Shown here one piece after another: positions 8,044 to 16,723 of a stretch of 64,000 nt of DNA. The stretch covers positions 1 to 64,000 of the IMG/VR virus record IMGVR_UViG_3300033153_005382. The stretch is one strand, 5' to 3'. Both the position numbers and the translations under genes were made by a program. The notes under the pieces are model-generated. The model did not search any database and was not told the origin of the DNA. It saw only the letters and a program-made list of their open reading frames with translations. This DNA is from a virus. Numbering within the stretch: the stretch's first letter is position 1; each line of letters opens with the position of its first letter.

Positions 8044-8232
8044 TTACACTCGGTCCCTTCCCCGTTCCTGCAAGAACTTAAGAGTGCACTGCTCCGAACA
8101 GAAATCCCATTCCTGTTGACCAGAGTCGATAACAATCAACCATCCTACCCACACTCTCCCGACTGGTCTCATTGGCATCTGTTTACGCTGACTACATTGA
8201 TCACACATGCGCTCTACAATTTCACGTCGCAT
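8044..8232 (-). CDS. Small zinc-finger protein
   Basis: 62 residues. MCDQCSQRK (CxxC) near residue 9 and DFCSEQC (CxxxC) near residue 44 form a four-Cys site, as in MYM-type or TRASH-like small fingers. Such phage proteins often bind nucleic acid or host proteins; the target here is unknown. It overlaps the DHH phosphoesterase gene by 11 nt. Confidence 0.65.
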   Translation of the reverse strand: MRREIVERMCDQCSQRKQMPMRPVGRVWVGWLIVIDSGQQEWDFCSEQCTLKFLQERGRDRV

Positions 8233-9130
8233 GATCTTTCTCCAGCTTGTGTGTAATTTCTAAATCAAACGGCAATTCCCGACACCGGAAGCCTGCCGCA
8301 CCGGGGTGCCCTCCGCCGCCACACCGCTTGGCAATTGCTTCACAGTTAATCCCTTCCTTGTCTGAATACAGGCCCACGGTCCATACCTCCCCGTTCCAGT
8401 TGAATCCCATCATGCCGTCGTACTTTTTCGGGTCCCACACCGAATCGAAAAACTTGCTGCCCCGTCCGCCACGGTTAGCGGCGATCCAGCGAAGCCCTTC
8501 CCATTCCAGGGTGAAACAACCAGCACGGGCTCCGATCTCGTCTTCCCGAGACTGGTAGCGGAGGATGATTCTCCCCTTCTGCATCACCGGCAAGACATGA
8601 CTAGGGCTCCGGACGTAGGAGAGCAAGCCAGACCATTTGCCCTCGCAATCTTCCCGTGGGTCCATGTCATGCAGACGCAAACCATACTGGAACGGCAAGA
8701 CATCTTCATGATACCCGTGGTCCCACACGTCATATCGCCCAAGCAAACGCACCGCCCACGGTATCGGGGTAGAAGGAAAATAATACTCCCAGGCCAATTC
8801 ACACCCTGCCTTATTGACGTCTAGTACGACCTGTGTCGGACAGTTAAATAACCCGTGGTTTCTCCATTCATCGATGGCTGACTTGTGATGATCGATCCAT
8901 GTTATTTTACCTGCCACTGTAGATAGCCGTTTGAATTCCTCCCACGGCTGGATCGAGAAGTCAATCAGAGTGACGTGAGCCTCCTTGAATTCCTCCCACG
9001 GCAATTCCCATCCGTAGTTGGCCGGAATCAATTCGTACTTCTGGCCTATCCGCTCCATGTGCTTCGCGTAAATCGCACCGGAGCAGAATCCGTCCAAGTC
9101 AATTCCGTGGTACAGGCAGATGTTCTTCAC
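8222..9130 (-). CDS. DHH-family phosphoesterase (NrnB/oligoribonuclease-like)
   Basis: 302 residues. Motif I is YHGIDLDGFCSGA (Asp pair), an Asp sits in TLIDFS, and the DHH signature is WIDHHKSA. The DHHA1 domain near the C-terminus has CGGGGHPGAAGF, which binds the substrate. The family cleaves short oligonucleotides or cyclic dinucleotides with Mn2+. In a phage this could recycle nano-RNA or destroy cyclic-nucleotide immune signals; the sequence does not decide between these. Confidence 0.85.
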   Translation of the reverse strand: MKNICLYHGIDLDGFCSGAIYAKHMERIGQKYELIPANYGWELPWEEFKEAHVTLIDFSIQPWEEFKRLSTVAGKITWIDHHKSAIDEWRNHGLFNCPTQVVLDVNKAGCELAWEYYFPSTPIPWAVRLLGRYDVWDHGYHEDVLPFQYGLRLHDMDPREDCEGKWSGLLSYVRSPSHVLPVMQKGRIILRYQSREDEIGARAGCFTLEWEGLRWIAANRGGRGSKFFDSVWDPKKYDGMMGFNWNGEVWTVGLYSDKEGINCEAIAKRCGGGGHPGAAGFRCRELPFDLEITHKLEKDHAT

Positions 9131-9163
9131 TTCCCACTCCTTTTTCTATTTTGAACATTTCCT

Positions 9164-9859
9164 TTAATCGAACAACTCAAACAACACTGGAATCCGACGT
9201 TTCATTTCTTCATGTAGCGGTTCCATTATTTGCTGCATCTGTGGATGAGCCTTTTTGGAATCCCTCATCTTGAACACATGCCGCCACTCGGTCGGATTCG
9301 TTGTAATCACAATCTCCGTCTTCAAGTCGATCGGTAAGACTCCTCTGGCTTGTTGTGGTGTCCACCCCTCCTCCAACAATAGCTTGTAATTCGCTTCGCA
9401 CTCCAACATTGCTGCCAGCCAGCGGACGCTCGCCCCGTCTTCCGTTTCCGGTTCTGGTTCTATTGCATTCTTGTACACCCCGGTCCTTTCCATAGGCAAC
9501 GCTTTCCACTCGTGCGTCCCTGACTCAACTCCGCTAACCCATGGCGGTATGACAAACGTTACCCCTCCTCTATAATCGCAAAACCTTGTCGACTCTTGAG
9601 CGTACGATGCTATCCTATGCCGTACCAATTCGTGGGAAAATCCACGGTTCGCTATGAACCTCACACTGATACTCCCACCGTGTTCCAACATGGCATAGTG
9701 GCCACGCTTAACCAACATCTCACAGAACGGAACGCAAGACACCTCCGTAATCCTATCCTCCGACTTGTAACAGACCCTAGCGATTCTTTCGATCCGACGT
9801 AATATCTCCATCCCATCATCTAACTCCATTATCTCAAAACTCGGCTTGACTAGTATCAC
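9164..9859 (-). CDS. thyX: Flavin-dependent thymidylate synthase ThyX
   Basis: 231 residues from a GTG start at 9859, chosen because a GAGGAGG site lies 9 nt upstream and the start follows the previous stop (TAAGGTG). An ATG 12 codons earlier lacks such a site. The ThyX motif RHRIASYAQESTR (RHRx3Sx4SxR, residues about 80-92) is intact, and the C-terminal TTNPTEWRHVFKMR helix is typical. It makes dTMP from dUMP using FAD, NADPH and methylene-THF, feeding phage DNA synthesis. Confidence 0.92.
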   Translation of the reverse strand: MILVKPSFEIMELDDGMEILRRIERIARVCYKSEDRITEVSCVPFCEMLVKRGHYAMLEHGGSISVRFIANRGFSHELVRHRIASYAQESTRFCDYRGGVTFVIPPWVSGVESGTHEWKALPMERTGVYKNAIEPEPETEDGASVRWLAAMLECEANYKLLLEEGWTPQQARGVLPIDLKTEIVITTNPTEWRHVFKMRDSKKAHPQMQQIMEPLHEEMKRRIPVLFELFD

Positions 9860-9860
9860 C

Positions 9861-10544
9861 TTACCGATCCTCCTCAGCGGATTTCGATTCAACATCGATC
9901 ACGTCTTTCTCAACAGACGGTTCGATTTCTACCTGCAACAAGCTCACTGCCTTCAACAGATCGTCATCCGACACCTTCCTTAAATCTACCCCCGGCAACT
10001 CAACACCAACATTGATCTGCGTATTGATCAAACTTTCCTTGCCCACCGGAACAAGCCCCTTCAACCGGGCTAACTCCTTCAAGCAATCTAACTGTACCCG
10101 CAGCATATTCGGATCACCTGCTTGGCCTGTTACTTCCCTCACCTGTTTCTCTACAGTAACAAATCCTCTTCCTTCGCACGAACCACACCAATCTTCATCG
10201 CTGTCAAACCCTGATCCATTACACTCCTCACACTTCTCCTTCTCATACGTTATCCTCACCTTCTCCTTGTCTGTCCTTGACCTCTCGAATCCTACTACAG
10301 CTTTCTGGTAAACCTTAGTGACTCGCTCCTGTAACAGTTCGGCTTCGTAAAGTCCATCCTCCTTGTACTGTTGACGAAGATCATTCATTATCTTCTTTAC
10401 GTCTTGCGTCGCCATGGCCAGAGAAATCCCATGACGAATCGACAGCTCCGTCCGACTGGTTATTCCATTTAGAAAATCCGTACGTACTTTCCTCAACCGC
10501 TCCATCCTTTGTATTTCCTTACCGTCTGGCGGAGAACGTTTCAT
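9861..10544 (-). CDS. Terminase-small-subunit-like HTH protein with DnaJ-type zinc finger
   Basis: 227 residues. The N-terminus carries a helix-turn-helix-like region (GITSRTELSIRHGISLAMA) followed by a long helix, like small terminase subunits. Near residues 105-130 two CxxCxGxG repeats (CEECNGSGF and CGSCEGRGF) form a DnaJ-type zinc module. The C-terminal 80 residues are acidic. The small-subunit assignment is an inference from layout; a DNA-binding regulator is the alternative. It precedes groES with no gap. Confidence 0.5.
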   Translation of the reverse strand: MKRSPPDGKEIQRMERLRKVRTDFLNGITSRTELSIRHGISLAMATQDVKKIMNDLRQQYKEDGLYEAELLQERVTKVYQKAVVGFERSRTDKEKVRITYEKEKCEECNGSGFDSDEDWCGSCEGRGFVTVEKQVREVTGQAGDPNMLRVQLDCLKELARLKGLVPVGKESLINTQINVGVELPGVDLRKVSDDDLLKAVSLLQVEIEPSVEKDVIDVESKSAEEDR

Positions 10545-10820
10545 TTACTTCTTTATCCTAATCAACAGATTCTCCTCGGCTAGTATAGCAAACTCCTCCC
10601 CTTCGATCTCTACGAGACTGATGTCATACTTATTATACAAAACAATCTCGCCAACTCGAACCTCTTCGGTGTCTCTTCCAACAGCTACGACCTCGCCCCG
10701 TCCTGGCATTTGCCTCGCCTGGTCCGGAATGACTATTCCTCCCTCAGACATTTCCTCAGCGGCTTCCGGTCTTACCAACACTTTATCGCTTACTGGCAAT
10801 ACGTACTTCTCAATTTCCAT
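10545..10820 (-). CDS. groES: Co-chaperonin GroES
   Basis: 91 residues, normal GroES length. VSDKVLVRPEAAEE is the first core strand, EGGIVIPDQ is the mobile loop that docks on GroEL, and GEVVAVG, IVLYNKYD and ILAEENLLIRI complete the fold. Phage GroES proteins (such as T4 gp31) replace the host cofactor so that the chamber accepts the phage capsid protein. It overlaps the alpha-CTD-like gene by 11 nt. Confidence 0.92.
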   Translation of the reverse strand: MEIEKYVLPVSDKVLVRPEAAEEMSEGGIVIPDQARQMPGRGEVVAVGRDTEEVRVGEIVLYNKYDISLVEIEGEEFAILAEENLLIRIKK

Positions 10821-11109
10821 TAGAATCTTCCTTTCTGATTATACCTTCGAACTCCAAAGCCTCGAATATCTGCTCGATGATTCCTTTGCCTACGTTGACC
10901 TGATCAATCAATTTCCTCTTAGCAGTACAATTCTCCTGCCGTACACACTCACAACACGCCTTCGTTTCTGCACACGAATAGAACAGTTCCAACACTGTAT
11001 TTATTCCAACCTTCTCCAATATGTTCACAGTTCTAGTACTAAGATCCAATTCGCCTATCGGCATGGACAACACCTCCTCCGTGATCGAAACTTCTTTATA
11101 TTTGCCCAT
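10810..11109 (-). CDS. RNA polymerase alpha C-terminal-domain-like protein with Cys-rich insert
   Basis: 99 residues. MPIGELDLSTRTVNILEKVGINTVLEL (about residues 16-42) matches the start of the RNA polymerase alpha-CTD closely, and VGKGIIEQIFEALEFEGI matches its helix-hairpin-helix end. Between them lies an insertion with five Cys (46, 52, 53, 55, 61), possibly a metal site. The alpha-CTD binds UP-element DNA and activators, so this product could redirect transcription. A general HhH DNA-binding protein of the Rad50/Mre11 operon is the alternative. Confidence 0.7.
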   Translation of the reverse strand: MGKYKEVSITEEVLSMPIGELDLSTRTVNILEKVGINTVLELFYSCAETKACCECVRQENCTAKRKLIDQVNVGKGIIEQIFEALEFEGIIRKEDSNGN

Positions 11110-11695
11110 CGCTGCCTACCTCAATAACCTTTCCGAGAACAAACTCAGGGTACGCCTGATGATCAACATTGATAATGAACTGGAAATCAAGTCTCTCGGA
11201 CAATTCTTTCAGCATTCTCCTCAACCTTCGCCTGTACTCAATCCCACGTAAATTCTTGAACGGTTCGTCGAGAACTAACAACCTTCGTCGTTCAGGCCTC
11301 GCCAACAACACACATGATAGCCTCAGTCCAAACGAAACTACATCTACTACACCTCCTCCTACCTCATTCAACAAATCGTCGTACTCCTGTCCCTCCTTCG
11401 TCAAAACAAACCTGGCTGACGACCTTCCCCTCTTCTTCTCGAATATCAAGTCGAATCGGTATTCCGATCCAAATACAGCCTGCAAACACCGAGTTACCAA
11501 ATTCGCCACCTGTTTATGTACCTGAGCTTGTATTCCTTCTGCAATCGTCAAAACGATGTCTTTCGCCTCACTAACATTCTCTGCCTTCGTCTTTGCTTGA
11601 GAAAGATCCAACTTGCCAGCCTCCAACTGCTTGACAATCAATGATTTCATAGACTTCAACTCATCTGTTTTCTTCCGTACCTCAATCAAATCCAT
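11096..11695 (-). CDS. Rad50/SbcC C-terminal ATPase half
   Basis: 199 residues. A short coiled coil (1-60) is followed by the second half of an SMC-type ATPase: the ABC signature region LLNEVGGGVVDVVSFG (about 108-123) and Walker B LLVLDEPF (139-146). Walker A is absent and is supplied by the gene at 12854-13891. Together they should rebuild the Rad50 head that works with Mre11 in end processing and recombination. Confidence 0.85.
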   Translation of the reverse strand: MDLIEVRKKTDELKSMKSLIVKQLEAGKLDLSQAKTKAENVSEAKDIVLTIAEGIQAQVHKQVANLVTRCLQAVFGSEYRFDLIFEKKRGRSSARFVLTKEGQEYDDLLNEVGGGVVDVVSFGLRLSCVLLARPERRRLLVLDEPFKNLRGIEYRRRLRRMLKELSERLDFQFIINVDHQAYPEFVLGKVIEVGSDGQI

Positions 11696-11939
11696 CTAAC
11701 TTATCTCCCCACTTCTGATCAAACTCTTCCCAAGCTTCATCCAAATCCTCCTTTAGCTCCTCTTCCTCTTTCTTCAACTCCCCGAGCAATTCCTTGGCTT
11801 CCTTCAATGACTTACATCCAAACTCCTTCGCTATTGTGTTTCTAACAGCTTTCAGTTCTCCACTAGCCTTATCCCTCTCTGACCGCAAACACTCCACCTT
11901 CTTCTTTAACTGTTCGAACTGAGCTACAGTAATGTCCAT
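11682..11939 (-). CDS. Coiled-coil protein, probable Rad50 coil fragment
   Basis: 85 residues, almost entirely a charged heptad coil (EELGELKKEEEELKEDLDEA type). It lies between the Mre11-like gene and the Rad50 C-terminal gene, overlapping the latter by 14 nt and meeting the former at a shared base. It most likely supplies part of the Rad50 arm; this is inferred from position and coil character only. Confidence 0.6.
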   Translation of the reverse strand: MDITVAQFEQLKKKVECLRSERDKASGELKAVRNTIAKEFGCKSLKEAKELLGELKKEEEELKEDLDEAWEEFDQKWGDKLDGFD

Positions 11940-12850
11940 TACTTGACTCCCTCTAATGCCCTATACACACATCGGCTAACTTCCTGACTCACATTCAATT
12001 CCCTCATCGCCCTTTCGACAGCAGTCCTGAACGACAAGGTATCCGTCGTGATCCCCTCAACACCTTCAACAAACCCCTCCAGCAGTCTCACCGACTCCTC
12101 ACTCAACCCTTCCTCTCCTTTCGTCCTTGTCTCAATCCATCTATCTTTAGACGTGTCCAACTTGATCCGTTCAACATGTCCATTGTCATACAAAACCCAC
12201 ACGCTCGGATCGATCTCCGCTTCGTTTATACTTTGCGGAATCAAACATCCGCAATTCACAATCCGACACCCTCCGACCTTTGCGGTAAACGGCTTGTGAT
12301 TATCACCAAACACTGCAAAGTCATACCCCTCAAGTGCTTCCTTCCATCCGCCTATATGCTTTTCACTCGGCGCTCCTACAAACCCATACCCCTTCCTCCA
12401 AACCAACGAATGTATCAAAGCTATCTTCACATCCGTCCTTGCTGAAGGCCTTTCAACTACTCGTCCCCACGGAAACGACCAAACCTTAGCTGCAGATGAC
12501 AGATTTGTCACATGATCAGACCCCCAAAACTTTCCGCAGTACGACAGCGTAGCAAATGCAGTCCGATTCAATCCTTCATACTCGTGATATGGTAAATCAT
12601 GCTGTCCTGTAATTGACAACATCTTTGGGAGATTCTTTACAGCGAAATTGATCAACTCCGGTGGCGGGTTCCATTTATCGAAAACGTCGCCTGCGCACAA
12701 AACCGGCAATTCCCTTTCAACTACTATCCTCCTAACCTGATCCAACGTCCTTGCCATTGCCTCATACCAACTAGGTTCTGTCGTTCTCGCAATCGGACAA
12801 CTATGCCGCAGATGAACATCCGACAAGCACAAACACAAAGGTCTAGCCAT
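11939..12850 (-). CDS. sbcD: Mre11/SbcD-like nuclease
   Basis: 303 residues, calcineurin-like phosphoesterase. Motifs in order: LSDVHLRH (Asp11, His13), AGDVFDKW, TGQHDLPYH (GNHD variant), ALIHSLVW and FGDNHKPF. These form the di-Mn site for 3'-5' exo- and endonuclease action on DNA ends with Rad50. The C-terminal 80 residues probably bind the Rad50 coil. It sits between the two Rad50 halves, like T4 gp47 next to gp46. Confidence 0.9.
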   Translation of the reverse strand: MARPLCLCLSDVHLRHSCPIARTTEPSWYEAMARTLDQVRRIVVERELPVLCAGDVFDKWNPPPELINFAVKNLPKMLSITGQHDLPYHEYEGLNRTAFATLSYCGKFWGSDHVTNLSSAAKVWSFPWGRVVERPSARTDVKIALIHSLVWRKGYGFVGAPSEKHIGGWKEALEGYDFAVFGDNHKPFTAKVGGCRIVNCGCLIPQSINEAEIDPSVWVLYDNGHVERIKLDTSKDRWIETRTKGEEGLSEESVRLLEGFVEGVEGITTDTLSFRTAVERAMRELNVSQEVSRCVYRALEGVK

Positions 12851-12853
12851 CCC

Positions 12854-13891
12854 TCAGCTCTCCTTATGTCTGATTTCATTTCCACACAACGGACAAATCC
12901 CTTCCAATCTTCCTAATTCCTCTACCGACTCATCCAACCTCTTACTGTGTTTCATTACTTCTTCTTGACGACGAGACATCATCGTGACCAACTCAACTAA
13001 CCGTTCCGCTGACTTTTCCTTACCTCGCTTCTTCTTTACCATTCCCTCAAGCTTGTCCAAATCCGGCAGTTCAATAGTGGAGTTACCAGATAACTCAACA
13101 GTTCTTCTTATCAACTCCTCAAGCTGTCCACACCTTTGCTGGACCTCCCGATAAGATTCTGCCCTGGACTCCAATAACCGCGATGCTAGCCACACTTTTT
13201 TCGCTAGCTCTTGTCTCTCTTGGAGCGATAGCCACAATTCGATCCCAGAGGATAAACCCCCAGCTAGCCTCTGTTTTTCTTGCCACTGATCTGACAAAAC
13301 TTCAAGCCTCCTCAATCCCTTATCTACACTCGACACAAAGTCTAACTCCTTCAAAGCCTCTGTCCGTTCACTTACGACCTTCTCACACTGTCTAACATCG
13401 ACTTGTGCTTGTCGATGATCAACTGACAACCTCTCAACTACTAAATCAATAGACTCCAAATCAACGATTTCGTTTAGCCGGTGAGTCACCTCACTTCCTG
13501 TCAAACTCAACCAAAACGGGGCTTCGTGCTGTCCTTGAAAATTCGCCTCATCCATGGATAAGACCGACGATACTGTTTCAGGAACATCAGTCCCTATTGC
13601 CTTACACTTCTGTTCCTGCCCATTAGTTACTACTCCGTACGAATTCTCCTTTCCTTTGTGCCTAGTTACCTTTGAATCGTCCAACCAAACAGAAACAGTC
13701 ACCTCCTTACTTCCCATCCTAACAAACCCACTACCCCTCGGACGATTTGTTGCTACCCACTTCAATGCTCTCATTATCGTCGACTTACCACTGTCCGACG
13801 GTCCTATGATAGCAGTTATCATAGGATCGAACTGCAACCGTCGATCCTCGTAACACTGAAAATTCCGAATCTGCATCCTTGTCAACTTCAC
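12854..13891 (-). CDS. Rad50/SbcC N-terminal half ending in a zinc hook
   Basis: 345 residues. IRNFQCYED and Walker A IIGPSDSGKST (about 29-38) open the ATPase; FQGQHEAPFWLSL matches the Q-loop region of phage SbcC proteins. Residues about 165-325 are coiled coil, and the protein ends with the hook CPLCG (Cys333, Cys336). The chain stops where the arm would turn back, so the returning coil and second ATPase half must come from 11682-11939 and 11096-11695. Confidence 0.88.
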   Translation of the reverse strand: MKLTRMQIRNFQCYEDRRLQFDPMITAIIGPSDSGKSTIMRALKWVATNRPRGSGFVRMGSKEVTVSVWLDDSKVTRHKGKENSYGVVTNGQEQKCKAIGTDVPETVSSVLSMDEANFQGQHEAPFWLSLTGSEVTHRLNEIVDLESIDLVVERLSVDHRQAQVDVRQCEKVVSERTEALKELDFVSSVDKGLRRLEVLSDQWQEKQRLAGGLSSGIELWLSLQERQELAKKVWLASRLLESRAESYREVQQRCGQLEELIRRTVELSGNSTIELPDLDKLEGMVKKKRGKEKSAERLVELVTMMSRRQEEVMKHSKRLDESVEELGRLEGICPLCGNEIRHKES

Positions 13892-14010
13892 AATAGCTTT
13901 CCTGTTATCTTGACCTCACACGAATTCCTATCACCCATGACCTTTGGGATCGCCACATACTCCGATCCGGATTCTACAATCCAATCCGTCACTTCCTCTC
14001 TACCTTCCAT
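13888..14010 (-). CDS. Hypothetical 40-residue protein
   Basis: ATG at 14010 chosen for the AAAGGA site 9 nt upstream and because it clears the preceding stop. A GTG at 14073 would extend it by 21 residues and overlap the previous gene. The sequence reads as a small beta fold (SEYVAIPKVMGDRNSCEVKI). It overlaps the Rad50 N-half gene by 4 nt (ATGA). Function unknown. Confidence 0.5.
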   Translation of the reverse strand: MEGREEVTDWIVESGSEYVAIPKVMGDRNSCEVKITGKLL

Positions 14011-14030
14011 ATCGCCAATTCCTTTGTTAG

Positions 14031-14276
14031 CTATTTCATTGAACCTGTCAAGACACAACTCTGCATCTCCCACCTATTCAAATGACCTATCAACTCTACA
14101 CACCATTTTACTTCTCTTCGACGTCCCAATCTAAGCTTTCGAACACTATCCGCACCCAGCATGGCTTTCAATTCCTCCCTTTCCAATTCAACAACTCCCC
14201 CAAGTATCTCTACTTCGAACAATCCTTGTGGCTTTCTTTTGACTGTTCCTTTGCAATTAAACACACGTCTCACCAT
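14031..14276 (-). CDS. Hypothetical basic protein
   Basis: 81 residues, very basic, beginning MVRRVFNCKGTVKRKPQG and then alternating strand-like and charged segments. It could be a small nucleic-acid-binding beta fold, but no motif is certain. It lies between the RuvC-like and Rad50 genes, so a recombination accessory role is possible by context. Confidence 0.5.
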   Translation of the reverse strand: MVRRVFNCKGTVKRKPQGLFEVEILGGVVELEREELKAMLGADSVRKLRLGRRREVKWCVELIGHLNRWEMQSCVLTGSMK

Positions 14277-14288
14277 GACTATTCTCCT

Positions 14289-14786
14289 TTACCATTCTGA
14301 ATCGCCATTGATGTCTTTCCACGACAAGTCCAACAACCACAAAGCATCAGCTTGATTATCGTCTTCGATTTCCTCATCAGGCCAACGCTTCCTGGCACTC
14401 TTGACCATTGCTTCCTTGTCTCGTGATCCTTTTCCTTTTCCTTTGCCAACGGCATGATTCTTGATTTCTTCCAAATTGTACCCCTTATACTCAATCCCTT
14501 CTTTCTGTTCCACTATATACTCAATAATAGCTTGCATCTTAGTCTGCAACTTAACTGCTGAAAAACTGGCCCTAGGTCCGTGCCCAGCACTAACTGATTC
14601 GAAGACCACTACATCCACTAACGGAATCATCTCCATCAACTTCGACTCGAATCGTACTAGTCGCATCCCGCTTGACTCGTCTTTCTTCACCGTAAAGTCC
14701 CAAACGCCAGACAGGATGTCCGGTCCTTCCCCCCTGTAGGCCCAACCGGTCCGTGTGGCAAAATCAATAGCAAGTATTCGTTTCAT
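14289..14786 (-). CDS. ruvC: RuvC-like Holliday junction resolvase
   Basis: 165 residues, the usual RuvC size. RNase H-fold acidic residues: Asp7 in LAIDFATRTGWA, Glu in VVFESVSAGHG, and the Asp pair in EDDNQADALWLLD near the C-terminus. It resolves four-way junctions in replicating or recombining phage DNA before packaging. It overlaps the exonuclease gene by 4 nt and sits inside the RecA/SSB/Rad50 operon. Confidence 0.85.
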   Translation of the reverse strand: MKRILAIDFATRTGWAYRGEGPDILSGVWDFTVKKDESSGMRLVRFESKLMEMIPLVDVVVFESVSAGHGPRASFSAVKLQTKMQAIIEYIVEQKEGIEYKGYNLEEIKNHAVGKGKGKGSRDKEAMVKSARKRWPDEEIEDDNQADALWLLDLSWKDINGDSEW

Positions 14787-15622
14787 CGTATCTTACCTAC
14801 AAGACTTCCCATTCCTAAACACTCCATGACCCAATCCCACTTTTCCTTGTTTAACTCATCCTCACTCAACTCAACTGAATCTAATCCCACCATGGGCAAA
14901 ACAGTCAGTTTCAAATTCCTGTCTACTACATCAGTACCTAATGCAATCGCCTTGGCCTTCGCTGACTCCTTCTTCAACTCTCCCTTCAAAAACTTAACCG
15001 CAGTCTTCTCCCCAATTCCTTTGATGCCTGGAATCCCATCCGATTTGCAGCCAGCAAGTGCTTTTACAAATGCCCAACGTTCCGGTTCAACTCCCCACTC
15101 CTTAACAAACGACTCAGCGGTTTTTACCTTCTTCTTCACTGGATTCCAAACAACAACTCGATCGTTCAAACACTGCCACAAATCCTGATCCGTACTAACA
15201 ACTACCGCCTCATCATCTGTACTCGTTACTAGTCTTACACAAATACTCGCGATCAGATCATCTGCCTCAAATCCTTTCTGGTAGAACACGTTTTGAAACC
15301 CAGCATCCGGTAAGTAAACAGTCCGTAGGTTCTTCAACTGTGTTCTCAAATCCTGCCTCACGATCTGCTCCTCCGTACTCAACTCTTCCCTTGCTTTTCG
15401 TCTGCCTTGCTTATACTCAGGGTATACCTTCAACCTCTCATCGTAACCTCCATCGAAACAAAACGCTACATATCTCGTCGAGAACAACTCCTGCAACGAG
15501 ATAACATCCCTGAACACTCCGTACAACACTCCTGTAGCCATTCCCCCGTGACTAAGTCCTCCCGTCGTGTACATAGCCCGATAAGCTAAGTTACTGACAT
15601 CTAACACTAGCCAAGTCCTCAC
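14783..15622 (-). CDS. 5'-3' exonuclease (PolI N-terminal/FEN family)
   Basis: 279 residues. The GTG at 15622 is preferred: AGGAGG lies 5 nt upstream and GTGA overlaps the RecA stop. WLVLDVSNLAYRAM opens the fold, FEADDLIASI and VVSTDQDLWQCL carry metal-binding Asp residues, and GCKSDGIPGIKGIGEKTA is the helix-3-turn DNA-binding motif. It removes RNA primers and flaps. It corresponds to the 5' nuclease domain of DNA polymerase I, encoded separately here. Confidence 0.9.
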   Translation of the reverse strand: MRTWLVLDVSNLAYRAMYTTGGLSHGGMATGVLYGVFRDVISLQELFSTRYVAFCFDGGYDERLKVYPEYKQGRRKAREELSTEEQIVRQDLRTQLKNLRTVYLPDAGFQNVFYQKGFEADDLIASICVRLVTSTDDEAVVVSTDQDLWQCLNDRVVVWNPVKKKVKTAESFVKEWGVEPERWAFVKALAGCKSDGIPGIKGIGEKTAVKFLKGELKKESAKAKAIALGTDVVDRNLKLTVLPMVGLDSVELSEDELNKEKWDWVMECLGMGSLVGKIR

Positions 15623-16722
15623 TTGTACCTCCTCTCCCTTTCCACTACACAAGCTTTCTCGACAGCATTCCACGTGCCTTGCACTAACTCTTCGACGTCC
15701 TCAATCATGCCTTGCTGCTCAATTCGTTTGATCACAGACTCCCGACGTCCTGTGAATTCCGGTCCTATGCCGCTGACACTTATTATCCCGTTCTTCGTCC
15801 TCTTCCAGGTTCCTTCCTCGACAAGATAGTCCACCATACTTCCCGTATTATCAATCCCGTACGAATGCAATATAGGAATCTGAGCTTCCCGCATCCGTCC
15901 AGTAAACCGATTCTTCTTGACCTTGACCTTACTGATAATACCCAACTCCCGTTTCTTTCCTTTAACCTCCTTCGTAATGTGTCCTCCAACCGAAGCCCAC
16001 AACTCAACATGGGCATAGAACTCCATTGCCCTACCGCCGCTCCTAGTCTTCTTCGGCTCGAACAATCCTCCGCCTACGTTATCCCGCGTCTGATTCAAAA
16101 TGATCAGAATGGAATCCGTCCGCTCCAACTCACCAACTACCTTCCGCAAATTCCTAGATGAAATCTTAGCCTTACCATCTCCATAATCGCCCTTCTCCTC
16201 CCCCGACTTGCCTCGCCGACTTGCCCTCTTGTGTGCGTCAAACTTCTTCTCCTCCGGCATGGAAGTCAACGCATCGATACTATCCTCAACGAAAATGAAC
16301 GGACGTCCATCCTCAATTGCATCATCTAGATGGTAGTACATATCCTCCAACGTCCGTGAGAATATCGGCTCGCCTTCTTCGGTGTACGACGGTGCTTCTA
16401 ATCTTTCGACTACGGCCTTCCCGAAGTAGAACTCCAAATCCATTAAAGCGCCATTCTCTGAGTTATCATAAATCAACCGATGGCGTTGAAACCGCTTGCT
16501 GAGACACGCCTCGGCAAAACAAGCATGTGATAGCCATGTCTTGCCGGATGACGTGTCTCCTACAAAAAGAACGTACGTACCAGCTCCGAATCCTTTCCTC
16601 ACATCTCCGGTTATCGCCAAGTTCAACATCGTACTTCCGGTGTGCAAATATGCATCTTCTTTTGGAGTTTGACGTCTTCCACTAAGCAACTGGCGTTTCA
16701 ACTCTTCGCTTCGCTTGATCAT
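15619..16722 (-). CDS. recA: RecA/UvsX-like recombinase
   Basis: 367 residues from the ATG at 16722 (GAGG site, 3 nt after the previous stop). Walker A VGDTSSGKTWL, Walker B region FIFVEDSIDALTS and the LNQTRDNVGG segment (loop L1 and sensor Gln) follow the RecA order. A long Lys/Arg-rich insert around residues 165-190 replaces the usual loop. It would form filaments on ssDNA for strand exchange; SSB, UvsY-like, RuvC and Rad50/Mre11 neighbours support this. Confidence 0.88.
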   Translation of the reverse strand: MIKRSEELKRQLLSGRRQTPKEDAYLHTGSTMLNLAITGDVRKGFGAGTYVLFVGDTSSGKTWLSHACFAEACLSKRFQRHRLIYDNSENGALMDLEFYFGKAVVERLEAPSYTEEGEPIFSRTLEDMYYHLDDAIEDGRPFIFVEDSIDALTSMPEEKKFDAHKRASRRGKSGEEKGDYGDGKAKISSRNLRKVVGELERTDSILIILNQTRDNVGGGLFEPKKTRSGGRAMEFYAHVELWASVGGHITKEVKGKKRELGIISKVKVKKNRFTGRMREAQIPILHSYGIDNTGSMVDYLVEEGTWKRTKNGIISVSGIGPEFTGRRESVIKRIEQQGMIEDVEELVQGTWNAVEKACVVERERRYK

Positions 16723-16723
16723 T

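Noticed and set aside
13803-13825. Perfect 9-bp inverted repeat with 5-bp gap (CCTATGATA / TATCATAGG)
   Set aside because: It lies inside the Rad50 N-terminal coding region at the Walker A strand and has no second copy; an operator role cannot be supported.
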